Assembly (NCBI RefSeq): GCF_902506655.1
Contig: NZ_LR734817.1
Location: 62,001 to 126,000 of the forward strand
Length of the DNA: 64,000 nt
Direction of reading: 5' to 3'
Origin: Marinoscillum sp. 108
Lineage (GTDB): Bacteria; Bacteroidota; Bacteroidia; Cytophagales; Cyclobacteriaceae
Below the pieces are notes generated by a model, which saw only the letters and a program-made list of their open reading frames with translations, was not told the origin of the DNA and did not search any database. How positions within the stretch are numbered: position 1 is the first letter of the stretch; the number at the start of each line of letters is the position of its first letter. The translations under genes were made by a program, and so were the position numbers. Positions 8,653-17,182 of this stretch are shown here, piece after piece.

Positions 8653-8678
8653 CAAAATTATCAACTATTAATAACCAA
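8653..8678 (-). promoter_or_regulatory. candidate promoter of the arginine operon
   Basis: On the minus strand TAATTTTG (8653-8660) matches the Bacteroidota -7 box TAnnTTTG, with TTGG (8675-8678) upstream as a weak -33 element. It would give a leader of roughly 150 nt before the GNAT start. That leader holds a small hairpin (CAGGC/GCCTG, loop of 5 nt, about 8565-8579), which could be regulatory but is short. Confidence 0.4.
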
Positions 8679-8723
8679 TAGCAAGCTTAAAAGGAGTTAT
8701 TTTTATTTTAATCACCAAATATT

Positions 8724-9287
8724 TTATGGCTTTCTTTTGATTGCACCAGATACTCCACCTGACACAATGTACTTCATAAGCTCAGTATTGCTGCCTTCAA
8801 GGGTCATTAGTCTCGACTTATCCACGATGAAAACATTGCCGGAAAAGTTATACGAATGTGGTAGGTAAACGGTTACCATTCCGGGCAGGCCAATTTCAGA
8901 TAAATCTTTCTGGGTGATGAAGCCAGGCTTATAGAGCATGCCATGCTCGTCAAAAGGGACCAACACAGGCGTATCAAATTTCTTTTTGTCCCCCACGAAA
9001 GCCGTCACCAGATCATTAATAGCCGTGTAGAGAAAGCTCACAATCGGTATTTTCTTCAGGATATCATTGAACAGGTCAAAAAATGGCTTAGCAAAAAGTG
9101 TATTGGCGAGGTAGCCGATAAAGGCTGTTACAAATAGCACCGTGATCATGCCCAGTCCAGGAATACTGATGGGAAGCAAACTATCAGTCCACTTCACCAT
9201 CTCTACGATGATGTAAACGGTCAAGCTAACTGGCGTAACCAGCAACAAGCCTCTCAGGAAATACCTTAGTAATGATTGAATGTACAT
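8724..9287 (-). CDS. DUF502 family membrane protein
   Basis: A 187-residue protein with two membrane helices near the N-terminus (about residues 8-30 and 45-65) and a soluble C-terminal half. Family features are 'PGLGMITVLFVTAFIGYLAN', 'KKIPIVSFLYTAINDL' and 'GLPGMVTVYLPHSYNFSGN'. The family function is not established. It lies downstream of nqrE but behind a strong intrinsic terminator, so it is probably transcribed separately. Confidence 0.85.
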   Translation of the reverse strand: MYIQSLLRYFLRGLLLVTPVSLTVYIIVEMVKWTDSLLPISIPGLGMITVLFVTAFIGYLANTLFAKPFFDLFNDILKKIPIVSFLYTAINDLVTAFVGDKKKFDTPVLVPFDEHGMLYKPGFITQKDLSEIGLPGMVTVYLPHSYNFSGNVFIVDKSRLMTLEGSNTELMKYIVSGGVSGAIKRKP

Positions 9288-9310
9288 AGCTGCTTTTTAG
9301 GGATGAAGTT

Positions 9311-9345
9311 AAAACAAAAAAGGCTTTGTCGCATTCGACAAAGCC
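9311..9345 (-). terminator. intrinsic terminator after nqrE
   Basis: The perfect stem GGCTTTGTCG / CGACAAAGCC (9322-9331 with 9336-9345, loop CATT) is followed on the minus strand by TTTTTTGTTTT. It closes the nqr operon after nqrE and before the DUF502 gene. Confidence 0.9.
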
Positions 9346-9369
9346 CTTTGAATTTCTTAAATGAATCTC

Positions 9370-9981
9370 TTAAAGTGCGATACCAATGAACGACTTGAAG
9401 GCCAATCCCATCAAACCAGTGATGAGCATCGTGATTCCCAAACCTTTCAATCCATCGGGCACACTTGAATATTTCAACTTTTCGCGAATGGCTGCCAATG
9501 CAATAATGGCCAAAAACCAACCTAGCCCTGAACCAAAACCGTAGGCAGTGGCCTGAGCGATGGTGTAATCTCTCTGTACCATAAACAACGAAGCTCCAAG
9601 AATGGCGCAGTTTACAGCGATCAACGGAAGGAAAATACCCAGTGATCCGTAAAGCGATGGAGAAAACTTCTCGATTACCATTTCTACCAACTGTACCATA
9701 GAGGCGATTACAGCGATAAACATGATGAACTGAAGGAATGTCAAATCCACCGTAGCAAAATCAGAACCCAACCAGGCTAAAGCACCTTCCTTGAGGACAT
9801 ATTCTTGCAAAAGCCAGTTAACAGGAACTGTAATCGTCAAAACAAAAATCACAGCCAATCCAAGACCAAAGGCCGTAGAAACTTTCTTAGAAACTGCCAG
9901 AAATGAACACATGCCCAAAAAGTAGGCAAAGATCATGTTGTCAATGAAAGTGGCTTTGAGTGCTATATTAAAAATTTCCAT
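9370..9981 (-). CDS. nqrE: Na+-translocating NADH:quinone reductase subunit E
   Basis: A 203-residue integral membrane subunit with about six helices, which with NqrD forms part of the Na+ path and holds an intramembrane Fe-S centre in characterised enzymes. Segments such as '[19 protein letters not shown]', '[18 protein letters not shown]' and '[19 protein letters not shown]' are typical of NqrE. The Cys in GMCSF and the Cys in VNCAIL are where family members have their conserved cysteines. It is the last gene of the operon and is followed by a terminator, not by nqrF. Confidence 0.96.
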   Translation of the reverse strand: MEIFNIALKATFIDNMIFAYFLGMCSFLAVSKKVSTAFGLGLAVIFVLTITVPVNWLLQEYVLKEGALAWLGSDFATVDLTFLQFIMFIAVIASMVQLVEMVIEKFSPSLYGSLGIFLPLIAVNCAILGASLFMVQRDYTIAQATAYGFGSGLGWFLAIIALAAIREKLKYSSVPDGLKGLGITMLITGLMGLAFKSFIGIAL

Positions 9982-9994
9982 GATGTCTTTTAGC

Positions 9995-10675
9995 TTAGTG
10001 TTCTACGTAACCTGTTTTTGATCTCTGGACCCAAATAAGAATTCCCAATACCATAAAGGCGCCTATGGAATCCACCATGAGACCATTTGTTGGGAAATTT
10101 GGAAGTCCAATCGCCTCAAACACTTTAAAATCGAAGATCGAACCTGATCCAAAGAGTTCCCTGAAGAAGGCTACTACCAGGATGATCCAGGCATAACCAA
10201 ATCCACTTCCCAAACCATCCAGAATAGAATCATAAGGTTTGTTGGCCATGGCAAATGCTTCCAACCTACCCATCACGATACAGTTGGTGATAATCAGTCC
10301 AACAAAGGCTCCGAGTACCTTATACATATCAAAATAATAAGCTTTCAGTACCTCACTCACCAAAGTTACGAGCGTCGCAATGATCGCCAGCTGAACTATG
10401 ATCCTGACCCGCCCGGGAATCAGGTTTCTCATAAGTGATATGATCAGGTTAGAAAAAACTATAACAGATACCACTGCGATAGACATCACCAATGTGGGTT
10501 CCATTTTGATGGTAATGGCCAGGGCTGAACAAATACCCAATACCTGAATGGTGATCGGATTATCTTCGTTCAAGGGATCCGACACAATTCGTCTTCTTCT
10601 TTTTGAAAAAAGCGCTTCGGCAGGCTGTTTTACTTCCTCTTTTACTTCTGGTGCTTCTAATGCTTCAGTACTCAT
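9995..10675 (-). CDS. nqrD: Na+-translocating NADH:quinone reductase subunit D
   Basis: A 226-residue integral membrane subunit, homologous to NqrE and RnfE. The core starts after a hydrophilic N-terminal extension of about 35 residues. The segments [12 protein letters not shown] and [13 protein letters not shown] carry the expected cysteines, and [21 protein letters not shown] is a family segment. It lies 13 nt upstream of nqrE. Confidence 0.95.
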   Translation of the reverse strand: MSTEALEAPEVKEEVKQPAEALFSKRRRRIVSDPLNEDNPITIQVLGICSALAITIKMEPTLVMSIAVVSVIVFSNLIISLMRNLIPGRVRIIVQLAIIATLVTLVSEVLKAYYFDMYKVLGAFVGLIITNCIVMGRLEAFAMANKPYDSILDGLGSGFGYAWIILVVAFFRELFGSGSIFDFKVFEAIGLPNFPTNGLMVDSIGAFMVLGILIWVQRSKTGYVEH

Positions 10676-10694
10676 AATTTGAGTTATTTGAAAA

Positions 10695-11456
10695 TTAATT
10701 AACTGCTACGCTACTTCCGTTAGCCTTTACTTTTTTAATATATCCCTGATAACAAGTGAGGTAATTAACCATCATCTCATTTACACCCTTCCCGGTTAAA
10801 GTGGCTCCGGACATTCCATCCACCTCATGAGCAGTGAGGTTAGGATTACCCTCCCCCTTCACCATTTTGACAGAAACCAGTTCATCATTATCATTATAAA
10901 GTTCCTTCCCTTCGAAACGCTCTTGCACTACATCACTTGTGATTCTGGCGCCAAGTCCGGGAGTTTCCTGCTTATGATCAAAGGCCACACCACGGATGGT
11001 GTTCAAGTCGCTACCCACAGCCAGATAACCGGAAATCCAATCCCAGAGCCCTGAGCCAAACATCGGAAAGATGTACGCCTCTACTTTGGATGGATCCTGA
11101 TCGTTCATGAACTTAAACACGGGATATAAACGATCCTCTGCCGCTAAGCGATAGTTCTTCTGAATGCTCACCTTTTCTGCCACCACAGGATTTCCTTTGG
11201 CATCCTGAGTCACCACATTCCCATTATAATCCACAACCAGGGATTGCACCTTTTGATCATAGAGGGCAAGCAGCTCGTTGGGTTCTTTGATGGATGAGAT
11301 ATCCATTACCGCTCCCAAAATCTTCTTCTTGGTATCCAGCTCTACCTGTTTATCCTGAGCAGGCTTAAGTCCTACGGAGGCAAGTGACAGCAGACCGCCC
11401 AAAACTACTGTTAGGACAATCGAAAATAAGATAATGTATGTATTAGACCGTTGCAC
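10695..11456 (-). CDS. nqrC: Na+-translocating NADH:quinone reductase subunit C
   Basis: A 253-residue subunit with one N-terminal membrane helix (about residues 6-28) and a periplasmic FMN-binding domain. The flavinylation motif SGAT is present, with Thr219 as the residue expected to carry FMN covalently after modification by ApbE; no apbE lies nearby. The start overlaps the end of nqrB by 14 nt and nqrD follows 19 nt after the stop. Confidence 0.95.
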   Translation of the reverse strand: MQRSNTYIILFSIVLTVVLGGLLSLASVGLKPAQDKQVELDTKKKILGAVMDISSIKEPNELLALYDQKVQSLVVDYNGNVVTQDAKGNPVVAEKVSIQKNYRLAAEDRLYPVFKFMNDQDPSKVEAYIFPMFGSGLWDWISGYLAVGSDLNTIRGVAFDHKQETPGLGARITSDVVQERFEGKELYNDNDELVSVKMVKGEGNPNLTAHEVDGMSGATLTGKGVNEMMVNYLTCYQGYIKKVKANGSSVAVN

Positions 11457-12633
11457 GTTTTAATCTTCGTTTTTTGTTAGCATCTACTACGTAATAATCA
11501 ATAAGTGGAGCGAAAACGTTCATAAACAGAATCGCCAGCATGATTCCCTCAGGATAAGCCGGATTCACCACTCTGATGAGCACTGTAAGCAATCCAATCA
11601 GGAAACCATAAATCCATTTGCCCACTTCAGTCTGTGCAGCAGATACAGGATCTGTTGCCATAAACACCGCTCCAAAGGCCAAACCGCCGATCACCAAATG
11701 GTACTCTGCGGGAAGTTCCATGTATGAGTTAGATCCTACAAGATTGAATACCACTCCCATGAAATAAGCTCCACCAAATACACTGGCAATGATTTTCCAG
11801 CTACCCACACCAGTTCCTATCAGAATCACCGCTCCGATCAGACACATTAAGGTAGAAGTTTCCCCGATGGATCCCGGGATCAGTCCCATAAATAGATTCC
11901 AGAAGGAATACATCCCGTCATACCAATGTGCCGACATATCCGCCATCATATTGGTGCCGTTAGAAACAGCTGTAGCTCCATAAGCCAAAACAGTAGCCCC
12001 ACTGTAAGCATCCACAGGCTGCTTATCTCCAAAGTAAGTCCATACCTCGCCCGAAATATTAGATGGGTAAGCGAAATAAAGGAAAGCTCTTGCGGTAAGG
12101 GCCACATTCAGGATATTCATCCCGGTGCCACCGAAGGCCTCCTTGCCGATCACCACCGCAAAAATGGTGGCCAGGGCTACCTGCCATAAAGGAATGGTAG
12201 GAGGCATGATCAAGGCTATGAGCATACCAGTAACCAGATAACCCTCACTAATCGGGTGATTTCTGATCACACAAAAGGTAAATTCTGTAAGCAAACCCAC
12301 TGAATAGGAAACGATAAGAATAGGAACTACCGCAATAGCTCCAATCAATAGCTTATCCAATAAAACAGCATCTTCACCCACAGAAATGAAATGTTGATGT
12401 CCAACATTCCACATACCGAATAGCAGGGCGGGAATCATAGCAATCACCACAGTGATCATGATACGCTTCAAATCCACAGCATCCTTAATCTGCGTGCCTT
12501 TATTGCCAGTGGTGAGGTCAGGTGCAAATGCGATGGTACGATGCCCTTCGTACAAAGTGTAGAATTTCTCCCACTTTCCGCCCTTCTCAAAATTTGGCTT
12601 TAGTTTATCAAACAGGTTTTGTAATGGCTTCAT
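11443..12633 (-). CDS. nqrB: Na+-translocating NADH:quinone reductase subunit B
   Basis: A 396-residue membrane subunit with about ten helices. It carries covalent FMN on the Thr of the SGAT motif (Thr214 in DAYSGATV) and is expected to bind riboflavin and form part of the quinone site. The N-terminal segment with 'HRTIAFAPDLTTG' is typical. It begins 8 nt after nqrA and overlaps nqrC by 14 nt. Confidence 0.96.
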   Translation of the reverse strand: MKPLQNLFDKLKPNFEKGGKWEKFYTLYEGHRTIAFAPDLTTGNKGTQIKDAVDLKRIMITVVIAMIPALLFGMWNVGHQHFISVGEDAVLLDKLLIGAIAVVPILIVSYSVGLLTEFTFCVIRNHPISEGYLVTGMLIALIMPPTIPLWQVALATIFAVVIGKEAFGGTGMNILNVALTARAFLYFAYPSNISGEVWTYFGDKQPVDAYSGATVLAYGATAVSNGTNMMADMSAHWYDGMYSFWNLFMGLIPGSIGETSTLMCLIGAVILIGTGVGSWKIIASVFGGAYFMGVVFNLVGSNSYMELPAEYHLVIGGLAFGAVFMATDPVSAAQTEVGKWIYGFLIGLLTVLIRVVNPAYPEGIMLAILFMNVFAPLIDYYVVDANKKRRLKRATV

Positions 12634-12641
12634 GTTTATGA

Positions 12642-14006
12642 TTAGCTATTTTTTATCATTTCTATACCCTCCCTCAAAATCTTCTGTATCTCATTCTTAG
12701 AAGGATCTATGAACTCACACAGGGCCACATCCTCTTCTACCAGTTCAAAGATTCCAAGTGCCTCCATGTCATCATAATCCTCCGAGATAATCGCCTTGAA
12801 AAGATAAGTAGGTAAGATGTCCATCGGAAGGACTTTCTCAAACTCTCCGGAAACCACAAATGGACGATCTTCTCCGTGTGTATTGGTGTCAACCGTGTAT
12901 TCTTTTCCTCTGCTCAGGAATGAGAGTAGACCGATCGCTTTATGAAAGCTCAGTTTTTTGGTAGATGGCTTGATCCATCCCAAAAACTCTTCATAGTCTC
13001 CTTCAGGAATAACTGTGACCTGGTTATGATAATACCCGAGATAACCTGCCTTACCGCAATTCTCACCTGTCAAAGGATTCCCTGCAATAAATCGCAAATG
13101 ACCAGTAGGTACTTCGCTACCAAATAATTTTTCGAGCATCACACCAGAGTAAGTCTTTACATAACCTGGGTTTTTCACCTCAGAGCCTGTGACCGCCACG
13201 AGTTTAGATGCATCATATTTTCCTTCTAAGAACAGCTGGCCAATCTGAGCCACTCCGTACGGAGCCACTGTCCACACAATGTCTTTTTTGCTAATTGGAT
13301 CCAGGTGATGAATCTGCACACCTACGTTTCCAGCAGGGTGAGGCCCTGAAAACTTATTCAGCTCTACACCATTGGCCTGAGCGAAAACCTGAGGAACCTC
13401 AGCTTGCCCATTGATATTGAGGTGCACCTTACCGGGTGTCAATTTCCTGAGAACATCCAGCCCTGCCTGAAAGAATTTTTCTTTGTCGCCCAACTGGAAG
13501 GCCACGTCTGGTGCCAGTGGATTGGTATCAAATGCCGAAATGAAGATCGCTTTGGGAGTATCCTCAGCATTGGCTACGATTCCGAATGGTCTCTGGATGA
13601 TATTTGGCCATACCCCACCTGCCTGCATTTGCTCGAGGGCCTCCTCTTTAGACAAATTAGCCAGATCAGAAGTTGAGAAAGTCTTAAACTTCTCAAAAAC
13701 CACTTCTTTGTCTGCCAGTATCTTTATCTCCAGTAGTTTTCTCTTTTCTCCGCGCTTAATTTCTACCACTTCACCACTTACAGGAGAGCAGTACTTCACA
13801 CCTTCCGACATTTTATCGTATAGCATGGCTGTACCTGCCTTCACAGTATCTCCTTCTTTGACCAAAAGTTTTGGTCTGGACATGTTGATGAAATCGGTAG
13901 GTTTTAAAGCGTAAGTTTCTGAATGAGAAGACTCTGAGATTTTCTTTTCCGGTTTTCCGGCCAGGTTAATATCAAAACCTCTTTTTAGCTTTATCGTTTT
14001 CGACAT
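12642..14006 (-). CDS. nqrA: Na+-translocating NADH:quinone reductase subunit A
   Basis: A 454-residue peripheral subunit of the complex. I chose the ATG at 14006 (MSKTIKLKRGFDINLAGKP), because that sequence matches the usual NqrA N-terminus and the upstream in-frame codons add an unrelated hydrophobic stretch. Segments such as 'KLLVKEGDTVKAGTAML', 'HPAGNVGVQIHHLDPI' and 'RFIAGNPLTGE' are family-like. It is the first gene of nqrABCDE. Confidence 0.95.
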   Translation of the reverse strand: MSKTIKLKRGFDINLAGKPEKKISESSHSETYALKPTDFINMSRPKLLVKEGDTVKAGTAMLYDKMSEGVKYCSPVSGEVVEIKRGEKRKLLEIKILADKEVVFEKFKTFSTSDLANLSKEEALEQMQAGGVWPNIIQRPFGIVANAEDTPKAIFISAFDTNPLAPDVAFQLGDKEKFFQAGLDVLRKLTPGKVHLNINGQAEVPQVFAQANGVELNKFSGPHPAGNVGVQIHHLDPISKKDIVWTVAPYGVAQIGQLFLEGKYDASKLVAVTGSEVKNPGYVKTYSGVMLEKLFGSEVPTGHLRFIAGNPLTGENCGKAGYLGYYHNQVTVIPEGDYEEFLGWIKPSTKKLSFHKAIGLLSFLSRGKEYTVDTNTHGEDRPFVVSGEFEKVLPMDILPTYLFKAIISEDYDDMEALGIFELVEEDVALCEFIDPSKNEIQKILREGIEMIKNS

Positions 14007-14039
14007 TTTGTATAGTTGCGATCTACTTGAAAATCTGAG

Positions 14040-14047
14040 CAAAAATA
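14040..14047 (-). promoter_or_regulatory. candidate -7 box of the nqr operon
   Basis: TATTTTTG on the minus strand fits TAnnTTTG and lies 34 nt upstream of the nqrA start. T-rich sequence lies further upstream but the -33 element is not clear. Confidence 0.35.
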
Positions 14048-14117
14048 CAAAAAAAATGTTCAAATGAAATGTTTGGCAGCATCAATAGAAAACTGTTTTT
14101 CCACATCAGGAAAAGAG

Positions 14118-15014
14118 TCAGACTCCTGCCAACTGAGGCTCCTGCGCCTGTAAGAAATCCGCTACTTTTTCCATCAACCAGCGGGGCGTAGAAGTGGCTC
14201 CACAAATACCCACCCGATCCTCCTGACGAATCCAATCCAGGTCGATCTCAGTTTCATTTTCGATGAAGTAACTCCGGGTATTATTTTCCAGACATACATT
14301 ATATAAAGCTCGGCCATTGGAACTCTTCTTTCCGGAAACAAAAAGCACGACATCATGCTTATGGGAAAACTCCACCATTTTGGGCTCCCTGTTCGAAACC
14401 TGACGGCAGATGCTGTCATTGGCGTTAAAGTCCTCTACTGTGAACTCACCCTTTTCCTTTTTAATTCGCTCCTCTATCAGCTCCTTGATGTGATAAAAGC
14501 CCTTGGTGCTTTTGGTGGTCTGACTGTACAGTGTGACTGGTCTGGCAAAATCAATCTGATCCAAATCCTCCTCTGAGGTGATAATAATCGCCTCATCATT
14601 GGTTTGTCCAGTCAGTCCGATCACTTCGGCATGTCCCGGCTTGCCATAGATGACCACCTGACCATTGCTGGTCACGGCTTTGTCGTAGGAGTGCTTAATT
14701 CTGTTTTGAAGTTTCAATACCACCGGACAGGAGGCATCAATCAGTTCAATGTTGTTTTTCAGAGCTGTTTCATAAGTCTCTGGTGGCTCACCATGTGCCC
14801 GGATCAGCACCTTACAGTCATGCAACTCCTCCAGTTCTTCTCTGGTAATGGTTCTCAAACCCTTGGCGTATAAGCGCTCTACTTCCATGGCATTGTGCAC
14901 GATATCCCCGAGACAATAGAGCTCCTGCCCGCCTTCCATTTCGTCTTCGGCCATTTGTATGGCAAACTCAACTCCGAAACAATACCCTGAATGTGGATCT
15001 ATCTCAACTTGCAT
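14118..15014 (-). CDS. ispH: 4-hydroxy-3-methylbut-2-enyl diphosphate reductase
   Basis: Last enzyme of the MEP isoprenoid pathway, an iron-sulfur protein that makes IPP and DMAPP. The 298-residue length and the three cluster cysteines match the family: Cys12 in SGYCFGV, one in DASCPVV and one in GICGATSTP. It overlaps the 3' end of cmk by 11 nt and is the last gene of the fabD-lipoprotein-cmk-ispH operon. Confidence 0.96.
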   Translation of the reverse strand: MQVEIDPHSGYCFGVEFAIQMAEDEMEGGQELYCLGDIVHNAMEVERLYAKGLRTITREELEELHDCKVLIRAHGEPPETYETALKNNIELIDASCPVVLKLQNRIKHSYDKAVTSNGQVVIYGKPGHAEVIGLTGQTNDEAIIITSEEDLDQIDFARPVTLYSQTTKSTKGFYHIKELIEERIKKEKGEFTVEDFNANDSICRQVSNREPKMVEFSHKHDVVLFVSGKKSSNGRALYNVCLENNTRSYFIENETEIDLDWIRQEDRVGICGATSTPRWLMEKVADFLQAQEPQLAGV

Positions 15015-15669
15015 GGATTTTCTCTTTGGCTAGGGATACAATTTTATGAACCTGATCGGCAAAAGTCAAATTTGAGGTATCTATTTCTACAGCATCCTCT
15101 GCCTTCCGCAGTGGGGATTCAGACCTTGTGGAATCAATTTCATCACGCTGTGATAAATTATTTTCGATCACATTAAGTTCCTCAATGATGCCCTTTTCTG
15201 CTAATTCACTCTGGCGCCGCTCAGCCCGAATCCTGGTATCGGCTGTCATAAATACCTTGAGTTCAGCACCCGGAAACACCACCGTACCAATATCCCTTCC
15301 GTCCATCACGATCCCTTTGCCCTTTCCTATTTTCTGTTGCTGGGCCACCATGGCATGTCTCACCACTGCGATAGTGCTTACCGCACTCACATGCTCATTG
15401 ACCCGCATGGTGCGAATTTCATTTGATACGTCCAGACCATTCAGCAACACATGACCTTCCTCAAAGCGAATATCCAGTGTGTCCAAAGCATGCTCAACCT
15501 GGCTCGCGTCATCCAAAGAAACGTCTTGTTCCAGAAAATAGAGAGTGGTGGCCCTGTACATCGCTCCACTATCTATATAGGTATAGCCCAGCTCACCGGC
15601 TACTTTTTTAGCGGTAGAGCTTTTTCCTGTACCCGAAAAGCCATCTATGGCAATGGTAATCTTATGCAT
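15004..15669 (-). CDS. cmk: cytidylate kinase
   Basis: Phosphorylates CMP and dCMP. The 221-residue protein has the P-loop IDGFSGTGKSS near the N-terminus, YIDSGAMYRATT, and MDGRDIGTVVFP, all standard for bacterial CMP kinases. I use the ATG at 15669 (MHKITIAIDG), which overlaps the stop of the small lipoprotein gene as TGATG. The 3' end overlaps ispH by 11 nt. Confidence 0.95.
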   Translation of the reverse strand: MHKITIAIDGFSGTGKSSTAKKVAGELGYTYIDSGAMYRATTLYFLEQDVSLDDASQVEHALDTLDIRFEEGHVLLNGLDVSNEIRTMRVNEHVSAVSTIAVVRHAMVAQQQKIGKGKGIVMDGRDIGTVVFPGAELKVFMTADTRIRAERRQSELAEKGIIEELNVIENNLSQRDEIDSTRSESPLRKAEDAVEIDTSNLTFADQVHKIVSLAKEKIHAS

Positions 15670-15818
15670 CAACAGTCTTTGATTGGGCAAGGTATCGGTT
15701 TCCCTTTCTTGATTTGTCTGCTTTTATCTATCGAGTTTGAGGGGCCTTTTCGGCACCCTCCCACGATCAAAAGCAAGGCAATAGAAATCATTAGTGATAT
15801 GGAACGGAGGTGTCGCAT
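15669..15818 (-). CDS. 49-residue putative lipoprotein between fabD and cmk
   Basis: A small gene with a lipoprotein signal: basic start MRHLRS, a hydrophobic stretch, then a lipobox LIVGGC (Cys22). The mature part is about 28 residues, basic in the middle (KSRQIKKGK), ending in PIPCPIKDC with two further cysteines (44 and 49). Its ATG overlaps the fabD stop as TGATG, and its own stop overlaps the cmk ATG as TGATG. Two exact coupling junctions plus a clean lipobox argue strongly that it is translated. I do not recognise a named family, and its role is unknown. Confidence 0.75.
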   Translation of the reverse strand: MRHLRSISLMISIALLLIVGGCRKGPSNSIDKSRQIKKGKPIPCPIKDC

Positions 15819-16690
15819 CAGATGCTGGCAGTCTCTACTCCCGAATCTATCTTCCTGATCAATCCTTGTAGCACTTTTCCAGGACCACATTCCACAAATG
15901 ACGTGGCTCCGTCTGCGATCATGGCATTCACACTCTGTGTCCACCTAACTGGTGCAGTAAGCTGAGAAACCAGATTGGACTTGATCTCCATAATGTCAAT
16001 ATGCCCCTTGGCATCCACATTTTGATAAACAGGACACTTGGGTGCGCCAAAAGTCGTGGCTTCAATGGCCGCCGCCAGTTCTTCACGTGCAGGTTCCATC
16101 AAAGGCGAATGGAAGGCACCCCCTACCGGCAATATCAACGCTCTTTTTGCGCCAGCGGCTTTCAGTTGCTCGCAAGCTATTTCCACACCCTTGATGGAGC
16201 CTGAGATAACCAGCTGACCCGGGCAATTGTAATTGGCTGCAACGACCACCTCATCGATGCCTGCACAAATCTCTTCTACTACCTCGTCAGCCAACCCCAA
16301 AACTGCGGCCATCGTGGACTCCTGCAGCTCACAGGCCTTTTGCATTGCCATTGCTCGCTTAGACACCAATGTGAGTCCGTCCTCAAAACTCAGCGCACCA
16401 TTGGCCACAAGTGCTGAAAACTCCCCGAGGGAATGACCGGCCACCATATCTGGCTCGAAGGCATCGGAAATCAAAGCGGTAACCACACTGTGTAAAAAAA
16501 TGGCCGGTTGTGTCACTTTGGTCTGCTTGAGCTCATCGGCCGTACCCTCAAACATGATCGTTGAAAGTTTGAAACCTAAAACATCATCAGCCTGATCAAA
16601 GAGTTGCTTAGCCTTAGGGCTGCTATCGTACAAATCCTTCCCCATACCAGGAAACTGTGCTCCCTGCCCAGGGAATACAAATGACTTCAT
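15818..16690 (-). CDS. fabD: malonyl-CoA:ACP transacylase
   Basis: Loads malonyl groups onto acyl carrier protein for fatty acid synthesis. The 290-residue protein has the N-terminal FPGQGAQFPGMG, the nucleophile elbow GHSLGE (Ser87), and 'GGAFHSPLM' with the catalytic His. It heads the fabD-lipoprotein-cmk-ispH operon and its stop codon overlaps the start of the small lipoprotein gene. Confidence 0.96.
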   Translation of the reverse strand: MKSFVFPGQGAQFPGMGKDLYDSSPKAKQLFDQADDVLGFKLSTIMFEGTADELKQTKVTQPAIFLHSVVTALISDAFEPDMVAGHSLGEFSALVANGALSFEDGLTLVSKRAMAMQKACELQESTMAAVLGLADEVVEEICAGIDEVVVAANYNCPGQLVISGSIKGVEIACEQLKAAGAKRALILPVGGAFHSPLMEPAREELAAAIEATTFGAPKCPVYQNVDAKGHIDIMEIKSNLVSQLTAPVRWTQSVNAMIADGATSFVECGPGKVLQGLIRKIDSGVETASI

Positions 16691-16726
16691 ATGTTACGTT
16701 TTGAGTTGATTGGTTATTTAAGCGGG

Positions 16727-16734
16727 CAAAGCTA
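16727..16734 (-). promoter_or_regulatory. candidate -7 box of the fabD operon
   Basis: TAGCTTTG on the minus strand matches TAnnTTTG and lies 37 nt before the fabD ATG, just past the stop codon of the DCC-family gene. The -33 element is not obvious. Confidence 0.4.
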
Positions 16735-16741
16735 CGAAACA

Positions 16742-17182
16742 TCAGTAAGAATCGAGAAATCTTTCCTTCAAATCGGGCGTAGGCACCCGGCATGTTTCCC
16801 GCTTTCCAAACCACCGGTAGCGGTTTTTGGCAATCCAGTCATAAATGAAATCTCTGATAAACTTCGGAATGATTTTAAAAACCAGGAGCAGACGCCATGG
16901 ACCTCCCAAAAGCATCCCTATCTCCAGCGCTGCACCACTTTTGTGGTATAATCGACCCTTTTTCAGTAGAAGTATGCTCTGAAGCAAAGATGGATCCACC
17001 TGATATTGGTCCAATTTCCCTTTGGCAAAGTCAGACTGAAGCGAAGCAAAATGAAATTGTTTGTCCGTATCCCGGTCTATTACAAAATTCACTGCGGAAT
17101 TACAGAGATTACACACCCCGTCAAAAAAGATAATGGGAGTATCTGCTACTTCAGAATTTGCAACCAACCGTTCAACGTCCAT
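16742..17182 (-). CDS. DCC family thiol-disulfide oxidoreductase-like protein
   Basis: A 146-residue protein of the DUF393/DCC family, named for its N-terminal Asp-x-x-Cys-x-x-Cys motif, here DGVCNLC (21-27). A second typical segment is KIIPKFIRDFIYDWIAKNRYRWFG with Cys in GKRETC near the C-terminus. A role in redox chemistry is assumed for the family but not proven. Its start overlaps the 3' end of the upstream T9SS-secreted protein by 37 nt, a long overlap, so the true start may be a little further downstream. Confidence 0.82.
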   Translation of the reverse strand: MDVERLVANSEVADTPIIFFDGVCNLCNSAVNFVIDRDTDKQFHFASLQSDFAKGKLDQYQVDPSLLQSILLLKKGRLYHKSGAALEIGMLLGGPWRLLLVFKIIPKFIRDFIYDWIAKNRYRWFGKRETCRVPTPDLKERFLDSY

